From the NCBI RefSeq assembly GCF_964222135.1, contig NZ_CAXQBR010000094.1, positions 119,786-183,785 on the forward strand: 64,000 nt of DNA. Direction: 5' to 3'. The notes under the pieces are model-generated. The model was given only the letters and a program-made list of their open reading frames with translations, searched no databases and was not told the DNA's origin. Source of the DNA: Euzebya sp. (GTDB lineage Bacteria; Actinomycetota; Nitriliruptoria; Euzebyales; Euzebyaceae). Below, in pieces: positions 39,438 to 47,263 of the stretch. How positions within the stretch are numbered: position 1 is the stretch's first letter; each line of letters opens with the position of its first letter. A program made the translations under genes and the position numbers.

Positions 39438-40202
39438 GTGGCTGGCGACGGGACACAGGTGGGTGGGCGACGGGACGTGCTCGTCCTCGGGCCGCCGCGG
39501 AGCGGCACGAGCATGCTGGCCGGCCTGCTCGCCCACAGCGGGTGGGCGGTCAACGGCGACCTGCTGCCGCCGACGCCCGCGAACCCCCGGGGGTTCTTCG
39601 AGTCCTCGGCGGTCAACACCCTGAACGACGACCTCCTCGAACCCCACCTCGCGCGCAGCGCCGTCCCGGTGGCTCGCCGTCACGCGTGGCTGGCCGCGCT
39701 GCCGGCGCCGCTCGACCTGACCCCGTCGCCGGCGGTGCGGACGCGCATCGCGGAGACCGTCCCGCCGTCGCCGTTCGTGGTCAAGGACCCCCGGCTCACG
39801 ATGACGCTGCCGGCGTGGGTCGACGCCCTCGACGGCGTCGCGCTGATCGCCATCGTGCGGCACCCGGCTGCGGTCGTGGACAGCCTGCTCCGGGAGGTCG
39901 CCCGCGACGTCGAGTACTACGAGGGGCTGGCCCTCGACGCCGAGCGGGCCTTCGTCGTCTGGCAGTGCCTGGCCGATCACCTCATCGCCCACGCCGAAGC
40001 CCACGACATCACCGTGCTGGTCCACGAGGAGCTGGTGTCCGACGGGATCCGGTCGGCCCTCGGCCGCCTGGCGACGGCCGTCGGCGGCGGGATCGACTCC
40101 GGGTTCGTCGAGCGCGGTCTGCGCCGGTCCACCCCGGACCGCGCGCTGCCCGGCGACGTCGCCGAGCGCCACGCCGCGCTCCTCGACCTGGCGGTCCGCT
40201 GA
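39438..40202 (+). CDS. PAPS-dependent sulfotransferase
   Basis: The 254-residue protein has a clear 5'-phosphosulfate-binding loop DVLVLGPPRSGTSMLAGLL near the N-terminus and a 3'-phosphate motif IAIVRHPAAVVDSLLREV at about 130-150, diagnostic of sulfotransferases that move sulfate from PAPS to a hydroxyl. VKDPRLTMTLPAW lies between. The acceptor is unknown; neighbours suggest a sugar. GTG 39438 is preceded by TAGGAT (39423-39428) at nine bases, a leaderless arrangement, and the divergent GT2 start is only 20 bases away. Confidence 0.85.
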   Translation: MAGDGTQVGGRRDVLVLGPPRSGTSMLAGLLAHSGWAVNGDLLPPTPANPRGFFESSAVNTLNDDLLEPHLARSAVPVARRHAWLAALPAPLDLTPSPAVRTRIAETVPPSPFVVKDPRLTMTLPAWVDALDGVALIAIVRHPAAVVDSLLREVARDVEYYEGLALDAERAFVVWQCLADHLIAHAEAHDITVLVHEELVSDGIRSALGRLATAVGGGIDSGFVERGLRRSTPDRALPGDVAERHAALLDLAVR

Positions 40203-40210
40203 GGGGACGG

Positions 40211-40954
40211 TCACACCCCGCACGCCGCACAGCCCCCCGCGTCCGCCGCCCAGCGCGCAGCGACCTCCTCGTTGACCTCGTCGCGCTGCGGGCGCAGGTC
40301 GGTGGTCGGCGACGTGCCCCGCAGGTCCGCGCCCACCGCGGCCGCGACCCGCTCGACCAGGACGAGGGGGTCGGGCGCCCACTCCTCGTAGGTGGCCGCG
40401 AACCACGGCAGGCCGTCGGCGGCCAGCCGGTCGCGCCACCGGGCCTCCTCGGCGTGCTTGCGGTCGTGCAGCACCCCGATGCGCCCGAGGTCCGCCGACG
40501 CGGGGTCCGGCCCCTCCGCCGGGGGTCGGTCGGACGACCAGGCGCCCGTCACCTCGGCGCGCCACTGCGAGACCGCGGCCGCGACCTTGTCACGCCGCGT
40601 CAGGAGCACCGCGTGCGGGCGCGGGAGGGCGTGCAGGCCGCGCCCGGCCGTCACGCGGTCCAGGGTTCCCAGCTGGTCGGCCATCACCTTCGCCGCGAAG
40701 ACCCCGTTCGGGCTGGTGCCGTCCACCGCCGCCCGCTCGAGGAAGGTCGCGTCGTCCACGTCAGCGGGCAGGCCCCACGCCCGGACGAACGCCGACCGGG
40801 CGTCGTCGAGGAAGTACTCCTTGGGGTGGCCGAGGCGACCCGTCGTGGTCAGCAGGTCGCACAGGACCGTCGAGCCCACCCGCTGGGAGCCGCAGAGCAC
40901 GATCGAGCGGTCGGGACGCGTGGTGCCCCGGACACGCCGCTCGGCGGTGCGCAT
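40211..40954 (-). CDS. Stf0-type sulfotransferase
   Basis: The 247-residue protein reads SIVLCGSQRVGSTVLCDLLT, then TGRLGHPKEYFLDD near the N-terminus, the pattern of Stf0, which makes trehalose 2-sulfate in mycobacteria. AAKVMADQLGTL and LLTRRDKVAAAVSQWRAEVT (3'-phosphate/substrate region) follow. The C-terminus ends CAACGV. Trehalose or another sugar is a likely acceptor, by family. ATG 40954 shares one base with the stop of the glycosyltransferase upstream (TGATG), so the two should act on the same product. Confidence 0.85.
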   Translation of the reverse strand: MRTAERRVRGTTRPDRSIVLCGSQRVGSTVLCDLLTTTGRLGHPKEYFLDDARSAFVRAWGLPADVDDATFLERAAVDGTSPNGVFAAKVMADQLGTLDRVTAGRGLHALPRPHAVLLTRRDKVAAAVSQWRAEVTGAWSSDRPPAEGPDPASADLGRIGVLHDRKHAEEARWRDRLAADGLPWFAATYEEWAPDPLVLVERVAAAVGADLRGTSPTTDLRPQRDEVNEEVAARWAADAGGCAACGV

Positions 40955-42015
40955 CAGGCCGCCACCGCGCCGGCACGGTGGATCAGGTCCGCGTACAGGG
41001 CGGGGTGGCGACGCGCGATCGCCAGGCGCTGGGCCGCCCGCTGGCCAGGCGTGGGCGGTCGTGGCCGGCCGTGGGCGCGCACCGCGTCGATCGCCGCCGC
41101 CAGGTCGGCGGGGTCGGGACCGACACCGCGACGGCGGACGCCGACCACCCGCGGCGGCGGGTGCTGGTCGGCGACCGCGAGGTCGTCGGGGACGACGACC
41201 GCCGTGCCCACGTCGACGCAGGCCTCGGCCCACCCCGAGTGCGTCCCGCCCACGTAGGGCAGGACCGCCACGTCGATGGCCATCAGGTAGCGCCACAGGA
41301 CACCGTCCGGCACGTAGCCCATCACGCGCACCTCGACGCGGGGGTGACCGGCCAGCCGGCTGACGCGGCGGGCGAGGTCCGGGTCCTCTCGCGCGAGGCC
41401 CGGCCTGACGTCGACCCGGAGCCGCACGTCGGCGCGGTCCGCGATCACCTCGAGGACGGCCTGGAGCGTCGGCCACACATCCATCCCCGCGCGGTTGTCC
41501 TTGCAGTGCACCCCGACGACGACCTCGCCGGCGGGCCGCTGCGGCCGTCGCGCCGCGGCGGCCGCGGTCCGCAGGTCGACGACGTGGGGGTGGGGGATGA
41601 CCGTCGCGTCGCGGCCCCACCGCCTGCGGATGCGGTCCGACGCGCGTCCGGTCAGCGTCACGACCGCGTCCGCGCGGGCCATCAGCACGTCGAGCTGGCG
41701 ACGGTGGCGCGCCTGGTCCTCGAGGTGCGGGTTCTCGAGGTCGTGGGCGGTGTAGACGAGCGGGATCCCGTGGCGGTGCAGAGCGGCGAGCCACGCCTCG
41801 ACCTGGTCGTCCGGCACGTCGCCGAAGCCGAAGTGCACGTGGAACACGTCCAGCTCGTCGGCGTGCGCGTCGACCCAGCGCGCATCCATCACCTGCGCGG
41901 CGCGGTACCCCCGGTCCGGCGTGGCGACGTGGGTCACCGGGACCGCGGGGTGCAGGAGGTGCCGGGTGTAGCTGTGCCGGCGTGGCGCGGACGCCACGGT
42001 GATCCGCGATGGCAT
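40954..42015 (-). CDS. GT-B glycosyltransferase (family 4-like)
   Basis: The 353-residue cytosolic GT-B enzyme has an N-terminal domain with VFHVHFGFGDVP and LVYTAHDLENPHLEDQARHR, a linker TVIPHPHVVD, and a donor domain GEVVVGVHCKDNRAGMD, VMGYVPDGVLWRYL, DVAVLPYVGGTHSGWAEACV. The usual EX7E is weak (WAEACVDVGTAVVVP). It is the first gene of a two-gene operon with the Stf0-like gene. The intergenic region upstream carries a perfect 20-bp palindrome shared with the divergent glycosyltransferase operon. Confidence 0.82.
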   Translation of the reverse strand: MPSRITVASAPRRHSYTRHLLHPAVPVTHVATPDRGYRAAQVMDARWVDAHADELDVFHVHFGFGDVPDDQVEAWLAALHRHGIPLVYTAHDLENPHLEDQARHRRQLDVLMARADAVVTLTGRASDRIRRRWGRDATVIPHPHVVDLRTAAAAARRPQRPAGEVVVGVHCKDNRAGMDVWPTLQAVLEVIADRADVRLRVDVRPGLAREDPDLARRVSRLAGHPRVEVRVMGYVPDGVLWRYLMAIDVAVLPYVGGTHSGWAEACVDVGTAVVVPDDLAVADQHPPPRVVGVRRRGVGPDPADLAAAIDAVRAHGRPRPPTPGQRAAQRLAIARRHPALYADLIHRAGAVAA

Positions 42016-42055
42016 GCGCTACCCCTTGCCGCCCAGCTGGTCTCGTACACCGGCT

Positions 42056-42075
42056 CCGTCCGGTCGACCGGACGG
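42056..42075. promoter_or_regulatory. Perfect 20-bp palindrome between divergent glycan operons
   Basis: CCGTCCGGTCGACCGGACGG reads the same on both strands. It lies 41 bases from the minus-strand glycosyltransferase start and about 126 bases before the 42202 small ORF. Such a dyad is a strong operator candidate for a dimeric regulator of both operons. The regulator is not identified; as RNA it would also fold into a hairpin. Confidence 0.6.
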
Positions 42076-42201
42076 TTTGGGGATGAGGTCCGCGGGGCTA
42101 GGACATCGGTGCTGTCCGGACGCCCGGCCCCCGCGCAGGACACGCACACCCACCGCACGCCCGACCGCCGCGCCCGGGCCGTCCGCAGAGGAACCCGTCC
42201 G

Positions 42202-42252
42202 ATGTGCACCGCCACCCTCGACCGCACGCCGCCCCCACCGGGTGGGGCGTGA
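42202..42252 (+). CDS. Possible 16-residue leader peptide before the glycosyltransferase operon
   Basis: An ATG at 42202, eight bases after AGAGGA, opens MCTATLDRTPPPPGGA and stops at TGA 42250-42252, which overlaps the ATG of the next gene (TGATG). Four consecutive prolines are a classic ribosome-stalling run. It may couple or attenuate translation of the downstream glycosyltransferase. It is too short for coding-bias tests, so it remains a suggestion. Confidence 0.35.
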   Translation: MCTATLDRTPPPPGGA

Positions 42253-43301
42253 TGCGCATCGCCCTGATCGCGAGCGTGCGGCACGGCCTCCGCGCGCCGC
42301 ACGCCGGCGGGCTGGAGCGCCACACCGCCGACCTCTCCCGCGCGCTGCGCGACCAGGGCCACGAGGTGGCCGTCTACGCGAGCGGGGACTCCGACCCCGA
42401 GCTCCGGGTGACCCCCATCTGCCCCTCGGCCACCCGCCTCGACTTCTCCGATGCCGCGCGCGGGGACGTCTCGATGCTGTCGGACCGGTTCATGGACGAG
42501 CACCACGCCTACCTGAGCCTGATGCTCTCGCTGGCGGACGCCGACGTCGACGTCGTGCACGACAACTCCCTCCACTACCTCCCCGTCGCGATGGCGCGCA
42601 CGCTGCGCGCCCCGGTCGTGAAGGTCCTCCACACCCCGCCGACGCCGTGGCTCGAGTCCGCGATCGCCCACCGCGACCGGTCGACCGTGCTCGTCAGCGT
42701 CTCCCACGCCAACGCCGCCACCTGGTCGACCCCCGTCGACGCGGTGATCCACAACGGGATCGACCTCGACCGGTTCCTCCCCGGCGCGGGCGGCGACGGC
42801 ACCGCGGTGTGGGTCGGGCGCCTCGTGCCCGAGAAGGCCCCGCACGAGGCGCTGCGGGCCGCGCGGCTCGCCGACCTCGACCTCGCGGTCGTCGGACCCG
42901 CTCCGGATGCCGACTACTTCGCCCGCGAGGTGCGGCCGCTGCTCGACGATCGGCGCACGTGGCTCGGCCACCTCGACGGCGATGCGATCATCGCCCGGCT
43001 GCAGGCCGCCGACGTCGCCGTCGTGACGCCGGCGTGGGACGAGCCGTTCGGCCTCGTGGTCACCGAGGCGCTCGCGTGCGGCGTCCCCGTCGCCGGGTAC
43101 GCGCGGGGTGCCCTGCCCGAGATCGTCACGCCGGACTGCGGCGTGCTCGTCCCGCCCGGCGACCTCCCGGGCCTGGCCCGGGCGCTGCGGCAGGCCATGG
43201 CCCTCGACCGGTCGGCGTGCCGGCGTCGCGCCGAGGCGCTCGGCTCGATCGACCGGATGGCGCGGTCCTACCTGCAGGTCTACGAGGCCGCCCTGACGTG
43301 A
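42252..43301 (+). CDS. Family 4 glycosyltransferase
   Basis: The 349-residue GT-B enzyme begins MRIALIASVRHGLRAPHAGG and carries GLERHTADLSRALRDQGHEV, VIHNGIDLDRFLPG, AVWVGRLVPEKAPHEALRAA and the EX7E donor motif in EPFGLVVTEALACGVPVAGY, followed by GALPEIVTPDCGVLVPPGD. It is a typical GT4 enzyme using an NDP- or GDP-sugar. The acceptor is unknown. ATG 42252 overlaps the stop of the preceding small ORF, and its TGA overlaps the GTG of the next gene. Confidence 0.9.
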   Translation: MRIALIASVRHGLRAPHAGGLERHTADLSRALRDQGHEVAVYASGDSDPELRVTPICPSATRLDFSDAARGDVSMLSDRFMDEHHAYLSLMLSLADADVDVVHDNSLHYLPVAMARTLRAPVVKVLHTPPTPWLESAIAHRDRSTVLVSVSHANAATWSTPVDAVIHNGIDLDRFLPGAGGDGTAVWVGRLVPEKAPHEALRAARLADLDLAVVGPAPDADYFAREVRPLLDDRRTWLGHLDGDAIIARLQAADVAVVTPAWDEPFGLVVTEALACGVPVAGYARGALPEIVTPDCGVLVPPGDLPGLARALRQAMALDRSACRRRAEALGSIDRMARSYLQVYEAALT

Positions 43302-44362
43302 TCGGCTGGTACGCCCACCACCACGGCCGCGGGCACCTCGCGCGGGCCCAGGCGGTGCGGCCGCACCTCCCCGGCCCCGTCACCACGTTCTCGAGCCGAC
43401 CCGCTGAGGGGGTGGTGCCGCTGCCGCTCGACGTGGACCCGCCGCGCAGCCCCGCGTGCGCGTCGGCGGCGGAGCCGACGGCGTGGCACTACGCGCCCCT
43501 CGGGGTCGACGGCGTCAGGCGGCGGATGGGGCTCATGACCGCGTGGGTCGTCGAGCACGACCCGGCCGCGTTCGTGGTCGACGTGTCGGTGGAGGTCGCC
43601 GGGCTCATGCGCCTGCTGGGCATCCCCACCGTCGTCGTGCGCCAGCACGGGCGGCGGGACGACCTGCCGCACGAGCTCGCGTACCGCGACGCCCAGGTGC
43701 TGCTCGCCCCCTGGCCGCGAGCGCTCGAAGGCGACCGCACCCCGGACTGGGTCGTCGAGCGGACCAGCTACACCGGAGGCTTCTCACGCCACGACGGGCG
43801 CCCCGCGGACCGTGCCGCGTCGCGCCGGCGGCTCGGGGTGGCGGCCGAGGAGCAGGTGGTCGTGACCCTCGGGGGGGCCGGCGGCCACGACGCGTGGCCC
43901 ATCGCCGCCACCGCGGCGGCGACGCCTGGCTGGCGCTGGGCCGTGCTGGGCCGTCACCTCCACCTGCCACCGGGGTTCGGTCCCGGGTGGGTGGACGACC
44001 CGTGGGACTGGCTGTGCGCCGCCGACGTCATCGTGACGCACGGTGGGCACAACGCGGTCATGGAGTGCGCCGCGGCCGGCACCCCCACCATCGTGATCCC
44101 CCAGGACCGGCCCTTCGACGAGCAGCGCGACAAGTGCCGGGCGCTGGCCCGCGAGGGGCTCGGCACGGTCCTCTCGACCTGGCCCGACCCCGACGGGTGG
44201 GACGACCTCCTCACCCGGACGGCGGCCGGCGGGTCGACGCTCGCACCGATCAGCGACGGCGGCGGTGCCCTCGTCGCCGCCCAGGTGATCAGCGACCTCG
44301 CCAGGCGCATGGGCGGGACGGACAGCGGGATCGGCGACCCCGGGGTGGCCGAGCCGGCCTGA
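43298..44362 (+). CDS. MurG/GT28-like glycosyltransferase
   Basis: The 354-residue GT-B protein opens IGWYAHHHGRGHLARAQAV and ends with the GT28-type donor site: VVVTLGGAGGHDAWP, CAADVIVTHGGHNAVMECAA, AGTPTIVIPQDRPFDEQRDK. That is the MurG/UGT-like THGG...N..E...G.P....P pattern. It likely adds a sugar to a lipid or glycan acceptor. GTG 43298 overlaps the upstream TGA (GTGA). A strong hairpin follows five bases after the stop. Confidence 0.87.
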   Translation: MIGWYAHHHGRGHLARAQAVRPHLPGPVTTFSSRPAEGVVPLPLDVDPPRSPACASAAEPTAWHYAPLGVDGVRRRMGLMTAWVVEHDPAAFVVDVSVEVAGLMRLLGIPTVVVRQHGRRDDLPHELAYRDAQVLLAPWPRALEGDRTPDWVVERTSYTGGFSRHDGRPADRAASRRRLGVAAEEQVVVTLGGAGGHDAWPIAATAAATPGWRWAVLGRHLHLPPGFGPGWVDDPWDWLCAADVIVTHGGHNAVMECAAAGTPTIVIPQDRPFDEQRDKCRALAREGLGTVLSTWPDPDGWDDLLTRTAAGGSTLAPISDGGGALVAAQVISDLARRMGGTDSGIGDPGVAEPA

Positions 44363-44366
44363 CCGA

Positions 44367-44390
44367 GCCGGCCTGATCGATCTGGCCGGC
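44367..44390. terminator. Hairpin between convergent glycosyltransferase and nei genes
   Basis: GCCGGCC (44367-44373) pairs perfectly with GGCCGGC (44384-44390) across ten bases. Being symmetric it could stop transcription from both sides. No T-run. Confidence 0.5.
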
Positions 44391-44421
44391 CGAGCGGAGG
44401 TCGGCAGGGGCCGCGGGCCCG

Positions 44422-45288
44422 TCAGCGCATCCGCGCCCGGTCCGGACCTGGCCCCTGGCACCGGGGGCACCAGTACGTGATGCGCGCGTGCTCACCCAAC
44501 GCCGCCGACCGGATCGGCGTGCCGCAGCGCGGGCACGGCCGTCCGGCCTTGCCGTACACGAACACCCGATCCGAGCCGCGCCGCCCACCCCGCCGGACGT
44601 CCGCGGGACGTCGGGTGGTGATCCGCTGGGGGCCGCCGTGGGCCACGTTGGCGCGCAGCAGGTCGCTGGCGGTGGTCAGCAGCGCGGCGCGCACGTCCGG
44701 CGGCACGACCCCGACCGGCGTCCACGGGTCCACGCCGTGGATGAACAGGACCTCGTTCTTGTACACGTTCCCGACGCCCGCGAGGACCCGCTGGTCGAGG
44801 AGCGCCTCCCCGATCGCGGTGTCCGCTCGGGCCGCGAGCCTGGCCGCCGCCTCGTCGAGGTCCACCGGCCCGTCCGGCCCACCGGCCAGCGGGTCGGGTC
44901 CGAGGTCCCGCAGGGACGGGTGGGCGTCGACCTGCCCGCGGGACAGCAGCTCGATGACGGGTGCGTTGAAGCACACCGCGTCGACGGTCGCCGTCGACAG
45001 GACCAGGCGGGCCAGGTGGGCGGGCTTCCGCCACCGCGTGCCGGTCGGGTACAGGTGCCAGGACCCCGTCATGCGCATGTGGGTGTGCAGGGCCAGGTCC
45101 GACGGCGTGAACCAGCACAGCAGGTGCTTGCCGCGTGCCTCGACGGAGTCGACGGACTCGCCGACCAGCCGCTCGGGCAGCAGGCGCCGGACCTGGGGGA
45201 CGGTGGTGCGGACCGCGGTGACGACCTCCCCCGCCAGCGCGTCGTGGAGCGACGCCGCGGCGCGGAAGATCGTGTCACCCTCGGGCAC
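44422..45288 (-). CDS. nei: Endonuclease VIII-type DNA glycosylase/AP lyase (Fpg/Nei family)
   Basis: The 288-residue enzyme has the processed N-terminus P-E-G-D (VPEGDTIFRAAASLHDAL), with Pro2 as nucleophile and Glu3 catalytic. It also has ARGKHLLCWF, LHTHMRMTGSW, the H2TH loop LLDQRVLAGVGNVYKNEVLF and a C-terminal zinc finger CPRCGTPIR...YWCPRCQ. It removes oxidised bases and nicks at abasic sites. GTG 45288 is required to place Pro at position 2. TACGCT on this strand (45319-45314) gives a leader of about 19 bases. In Mycobacterium nei (Rv3297) sits beside lhr (Rv3296); here lhr is 12 kb away. Confidence 0.95.
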   Translation of the reverse strand: MPEGDTIFRAAASLHDALAGEVVTAVRTTVPQVRRLLPERLVGESVDSVEARGKHLLCWFTPSDLALHTHMRMTGSWHLYPTGTRWRKPAHLARLVLSTATVDAVCFNAPVIELLSRGQVDAHPSLRDLGPDPLAGGPDGPVDLDEAAARLAARADTAIGEALLDQRVLAGVGNVYKNEVLFIHGVDPWTPVGVVPPDVRAALLTTASDLLRANVAHGGPQRITTRRPADVRRGGRRGSDRVFVYGKAGRPCPRCGTPIRSAALGEHARITYWCPRCQGPGPDRARMR

Positions 45289-45452
45289 GCCGCCGCACGT
45301 CCTGCACGGCCTCAGCGTAGTCGCCGGCGACCGCCGACCCGGATGTGTCCGCTGCGCAACATCTTGCGAACAGTCCGTGCACCGCTGAGGTCTCGCGTGC
45401 GCCGGCCGATAGGGTGACCAGGACGTGAACCCTCCGCAGAAGGGGGACAGGC

Positions 45453-45662
45453 ATGGAACGGACCCGCATCGACCGACGGGACCTCGGCCTGCGCGCACGC
45501 CGCCTGGCCCTCCGGGCCCGCGCCGACGACGCGGCCGCCGCCCCGCTGCGGTACACCGCCGGCGGTGGGGCCGACGTGGACGACGACGTGGTGGACCGCA
45601 TCGACGCCGTCCTCGACGAGGTCGCGACCGGACAGCCGCACGGCGACCACGACACCACCTGA
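45453..45662 (+). CDS. Small hypothetical protein
   Basis: The 69-residue basic-then-acidic protein (RRDLGLRARRLALRARADDA, DVDDDVVDRIDAVLDEVATG) has no recognised domain. It is supported by a strong ribosome site AGAAGGGGG (45437-45445) eight bases before ATG 45453, and by TAGGGT at 45410-45415 as a -10 box. The two halves could form short amphipathic helices. Function unknown. Confidence 0.55.
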   Translation: MERTRIDRRDLGLRARRLALRARADDAAAAPLRYTAGGGADVDDDVVDRIDAVLDEVATGQPHGDHDTT

Positions 45663-45708
45663 CCGTCGTGGCGGCGGCCTCCGGGCCCCGTGCTAGCGTC
45701 ACCCGCCT

Positions 45709-46743
45709 ATGACCACCCACCTGCGCGGACGCCGCGCCGTGCTCGTGATCGTGGCGGTCCTGGCCCTGGTCCTCGCGGCCACGGCGTGTGCCGACGGCGG
45801 GACCGAGCTCGCCGCCGGGGCATCCGAGACCGCTCCCGACGTGTCTGTGGGCGAGGGGTCGGGTGGCGAGGAGCCGGGTGGCGAGGAATCGGGTGGTGCC
45901 GCCCCCGCGACCGGCGACGCGCACGGCGTGGAGGTCACCGGTGAGCGGGGTGCCGAGCCCGTCATCACCCTCACCGACGGCGTCGAGCCGCCCACCGAGC
46001 TGGTCGTGGTCGACCTGGCCGAGGGCGACGGCGAGGAGATCCCGCCCGACGCGACGGTCACGGTCGACTACGTCGGCGTCTCCTGGCTGAACGACGGCGA
46101 GGAGTTCGACTCGTCGTTCGACCGGGGCGAGCCGATCAGCTTCCCGCTCGACGGCGTGATCCAGGGGTGGGGCGAGGGCATCCCCGGCATGCGGGTCGGC
46201 GGGCGGCGGCTGCTGATCATCCCGCCCGACCTGGCCTACGGCGCCCAGCCGCCGAGGGATGCCATCGCCCCGGGCGACACCCTGGTGTTCGTGGTCGACG
46301 CGGTCGGGATCGTGCCGCCGGTCGAGCCGGTCGAGCCGACCGACGACACCATGGGCGTCGAGGTGGGGGGCGAGCCCGGCGCGGCGCCGCAGATCACGCT
46401 GCCCGACGCCGAGCCGCCGGCCGAGCTGGTCGTGGTCGACCTGGTGGAGGGGGACGGTGCGGAGGTGCCGCCCGGCGCGACGGTCACGACCCACTACACC
46501 GGCGTGTCGTGGCTCAACGGCGGGACCGAGTTCGACTCGTCCTTCGGTCGGGGCGAGCCGGCCACGTTCCCGCTCGACGGGGTGATCCCCGGCTGGACGC
46601 AGGGCATCCCGGGCATGCGGGTCGGCGGGCGGCGCCTGCTGATCATCCCGCCGGACCTGGCCTACGGCGACCAGCCGCCGACGGATGCCATCGCCCCGGG
46701 CGACACCCTCGTGTTCGTCATCGACCTGACCGACGTGCAGTAG
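45709..46743 (+). CDS. Lipoprotein with two tandem FKBP peptidyl-prolyl isomerase domains
   Basis: The 344-residue protein has a lipoprotein signal (AVLALVLAATACADGG; lipidated Cys27), a Gly/Glu-rich spacer, and two FKBP domains of about 110 residues. The first has TVDYVGVSWLNDGEEFDSSF, GWGEGIPGMRVGGRRLLIIP and PPDLAYGAQPP; the second has THYTGVSWLNGGTEFDSSFG and GWTQGIPGMRVGGRRLLIIP. Active-site aromatic and Asp residues are kept in both. It would assist folding of exported proteins outside the membrane. The domains are near-identical, so a recent duplication is likely. TAGCGT at 45694-45699 precedes the ATG by nine bases. Confidence 0.93.
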   Translation: MTTHLRGRRAVLVIVAVLALVLAATACADGGTELAAGASETAPDVSVGEGSGGEEPGGEESGGAAPATGDAHGVEVTGERGAEPVITLTDGVEPPTELVVVDLAEGDGEEIPPDATVTVDYVGVSWLNDGEEFDSSFDRGEPISFPLDGVIQGWGEGIPGMRVGGRRLLIIPPDLAYGAQPPRDAIAPGDTLVFVVDAVGIVPPVEPVEPTDDTMGVEVGGEPGAAPQITLPDAEPPAELVVVDLVEGDGAEVPPGATVTTHYTGVSWLNGGTEFDSSFGRGEPATFPLDGVIPGWTQGIPGMRVGGRRLLIIPPDLAYGDQPPTDAIAPGDTLVFVIDLTDVQ

Positions 46744-46764
46744 CGACCCCAGAGGAGCACAGCC

Positions 46765-47160
46765 ATGGCAGACGTGACCGTCGAGGGTGACCTCGGCTCG
46801 AAGCCCGCGATCACCGGACTCGACGGCGAGCCGCCGGCGGACCTGGTCATCACCGACCTCCACCCGGGGGAGGGGGAGGAGGCGCCGTCCGGCGCGACCG
46901 TGACCGTCCACTACGTCGGGGTGTCGTGGGCGAACGGCGGCAAGCAGTTCGACTCGTCGTGGGACCGCGGTGACACGATCTCCTTCGGGCTGCACCAGGT
47001 GATCGCCGGGTGGACCCAGGGCATCCCGGGCATGCGCGTCGGCGGCCGGCGGCTGCTGGTGATCCCCCCGCACCTCGGCTACGGTGCGCAGTCCCCGACG
47101 CCTGCGATCGCGGCGAACGACACGCTCGTCTTCGTGATCGACCTGGTGGCCGTCAGCTAG
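46765..47160 (+). CDS. FKBP-type peptidyl-prolyl cis-trans isomerase
   Basis: The 131-residue cytoplasmic single-domain FKBP has VHYVGVSWANGGKQFDSSWD, GWTQGIPGMRVGGRRLLVIP, PPHLGYGAQSPTPAIAANDT and LVFVIDL. It is clearly a paralogue of the two lipoprotein FKBP domains immediately upstream, 21 bases away. AGAGGAG lies seven bases before ATG 46765. No signal peptide is present, so the three domains serve two compartments. Confidence 0.95.
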   Translation: MADVTVEGDLGSKPAITGLDGEPPADLVITDLHPGEGEEAPSGATVTVHYVGVSWANGGKQFDSSWDRGDTISFGLHQVIAGWTQGIPGMRVGGRRLLVIPPHLGYGAQSPTPAIAANDTLVFVIDLVAVS

Positions 47161-47169
47161 CGGCTGACA

Positions 47170-47210
47170 GGCGGTTAGCCCCCCGCGGCGGGGGGAACGA
47201 CCCAACCGCC
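47170..47210 (+). terminator. Nested hairpin between FKBP gene and osmolyte operon
   Basis: CCCCCC (47179-47184) pairs with GGGGGG (47190-47195) over GCGGC; an outer pair GGCGGTT (47170-47176)/AACCGCC (47204-47210) encloses it. It follows the FKBP stop by ten bases and lies 54 bases before the asnB-like ATG. It is probably a terminator, but a regulatory leader structure is possible. Confidence 0.6.
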
Positions 47211-47263
47211 GGTCCTTGGTGACCGGACCTCGACAACGTCTCCTACCCGAGGGGTGCACACGC

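Noticed and set aside
38521..44362. Mycobacterial sulfolipid-1 locus
   Set aside because: No Pks2, MmpL8 or PapA-like genes are present; only a general sulfoglycan role is supported.
47216..47263. Extended N-terminus of the asparagine-synthase-like protein
   Set aside because: It would bury the catalytic Cys2, which must become N-terminal; ATG 47264 also has an SD site.
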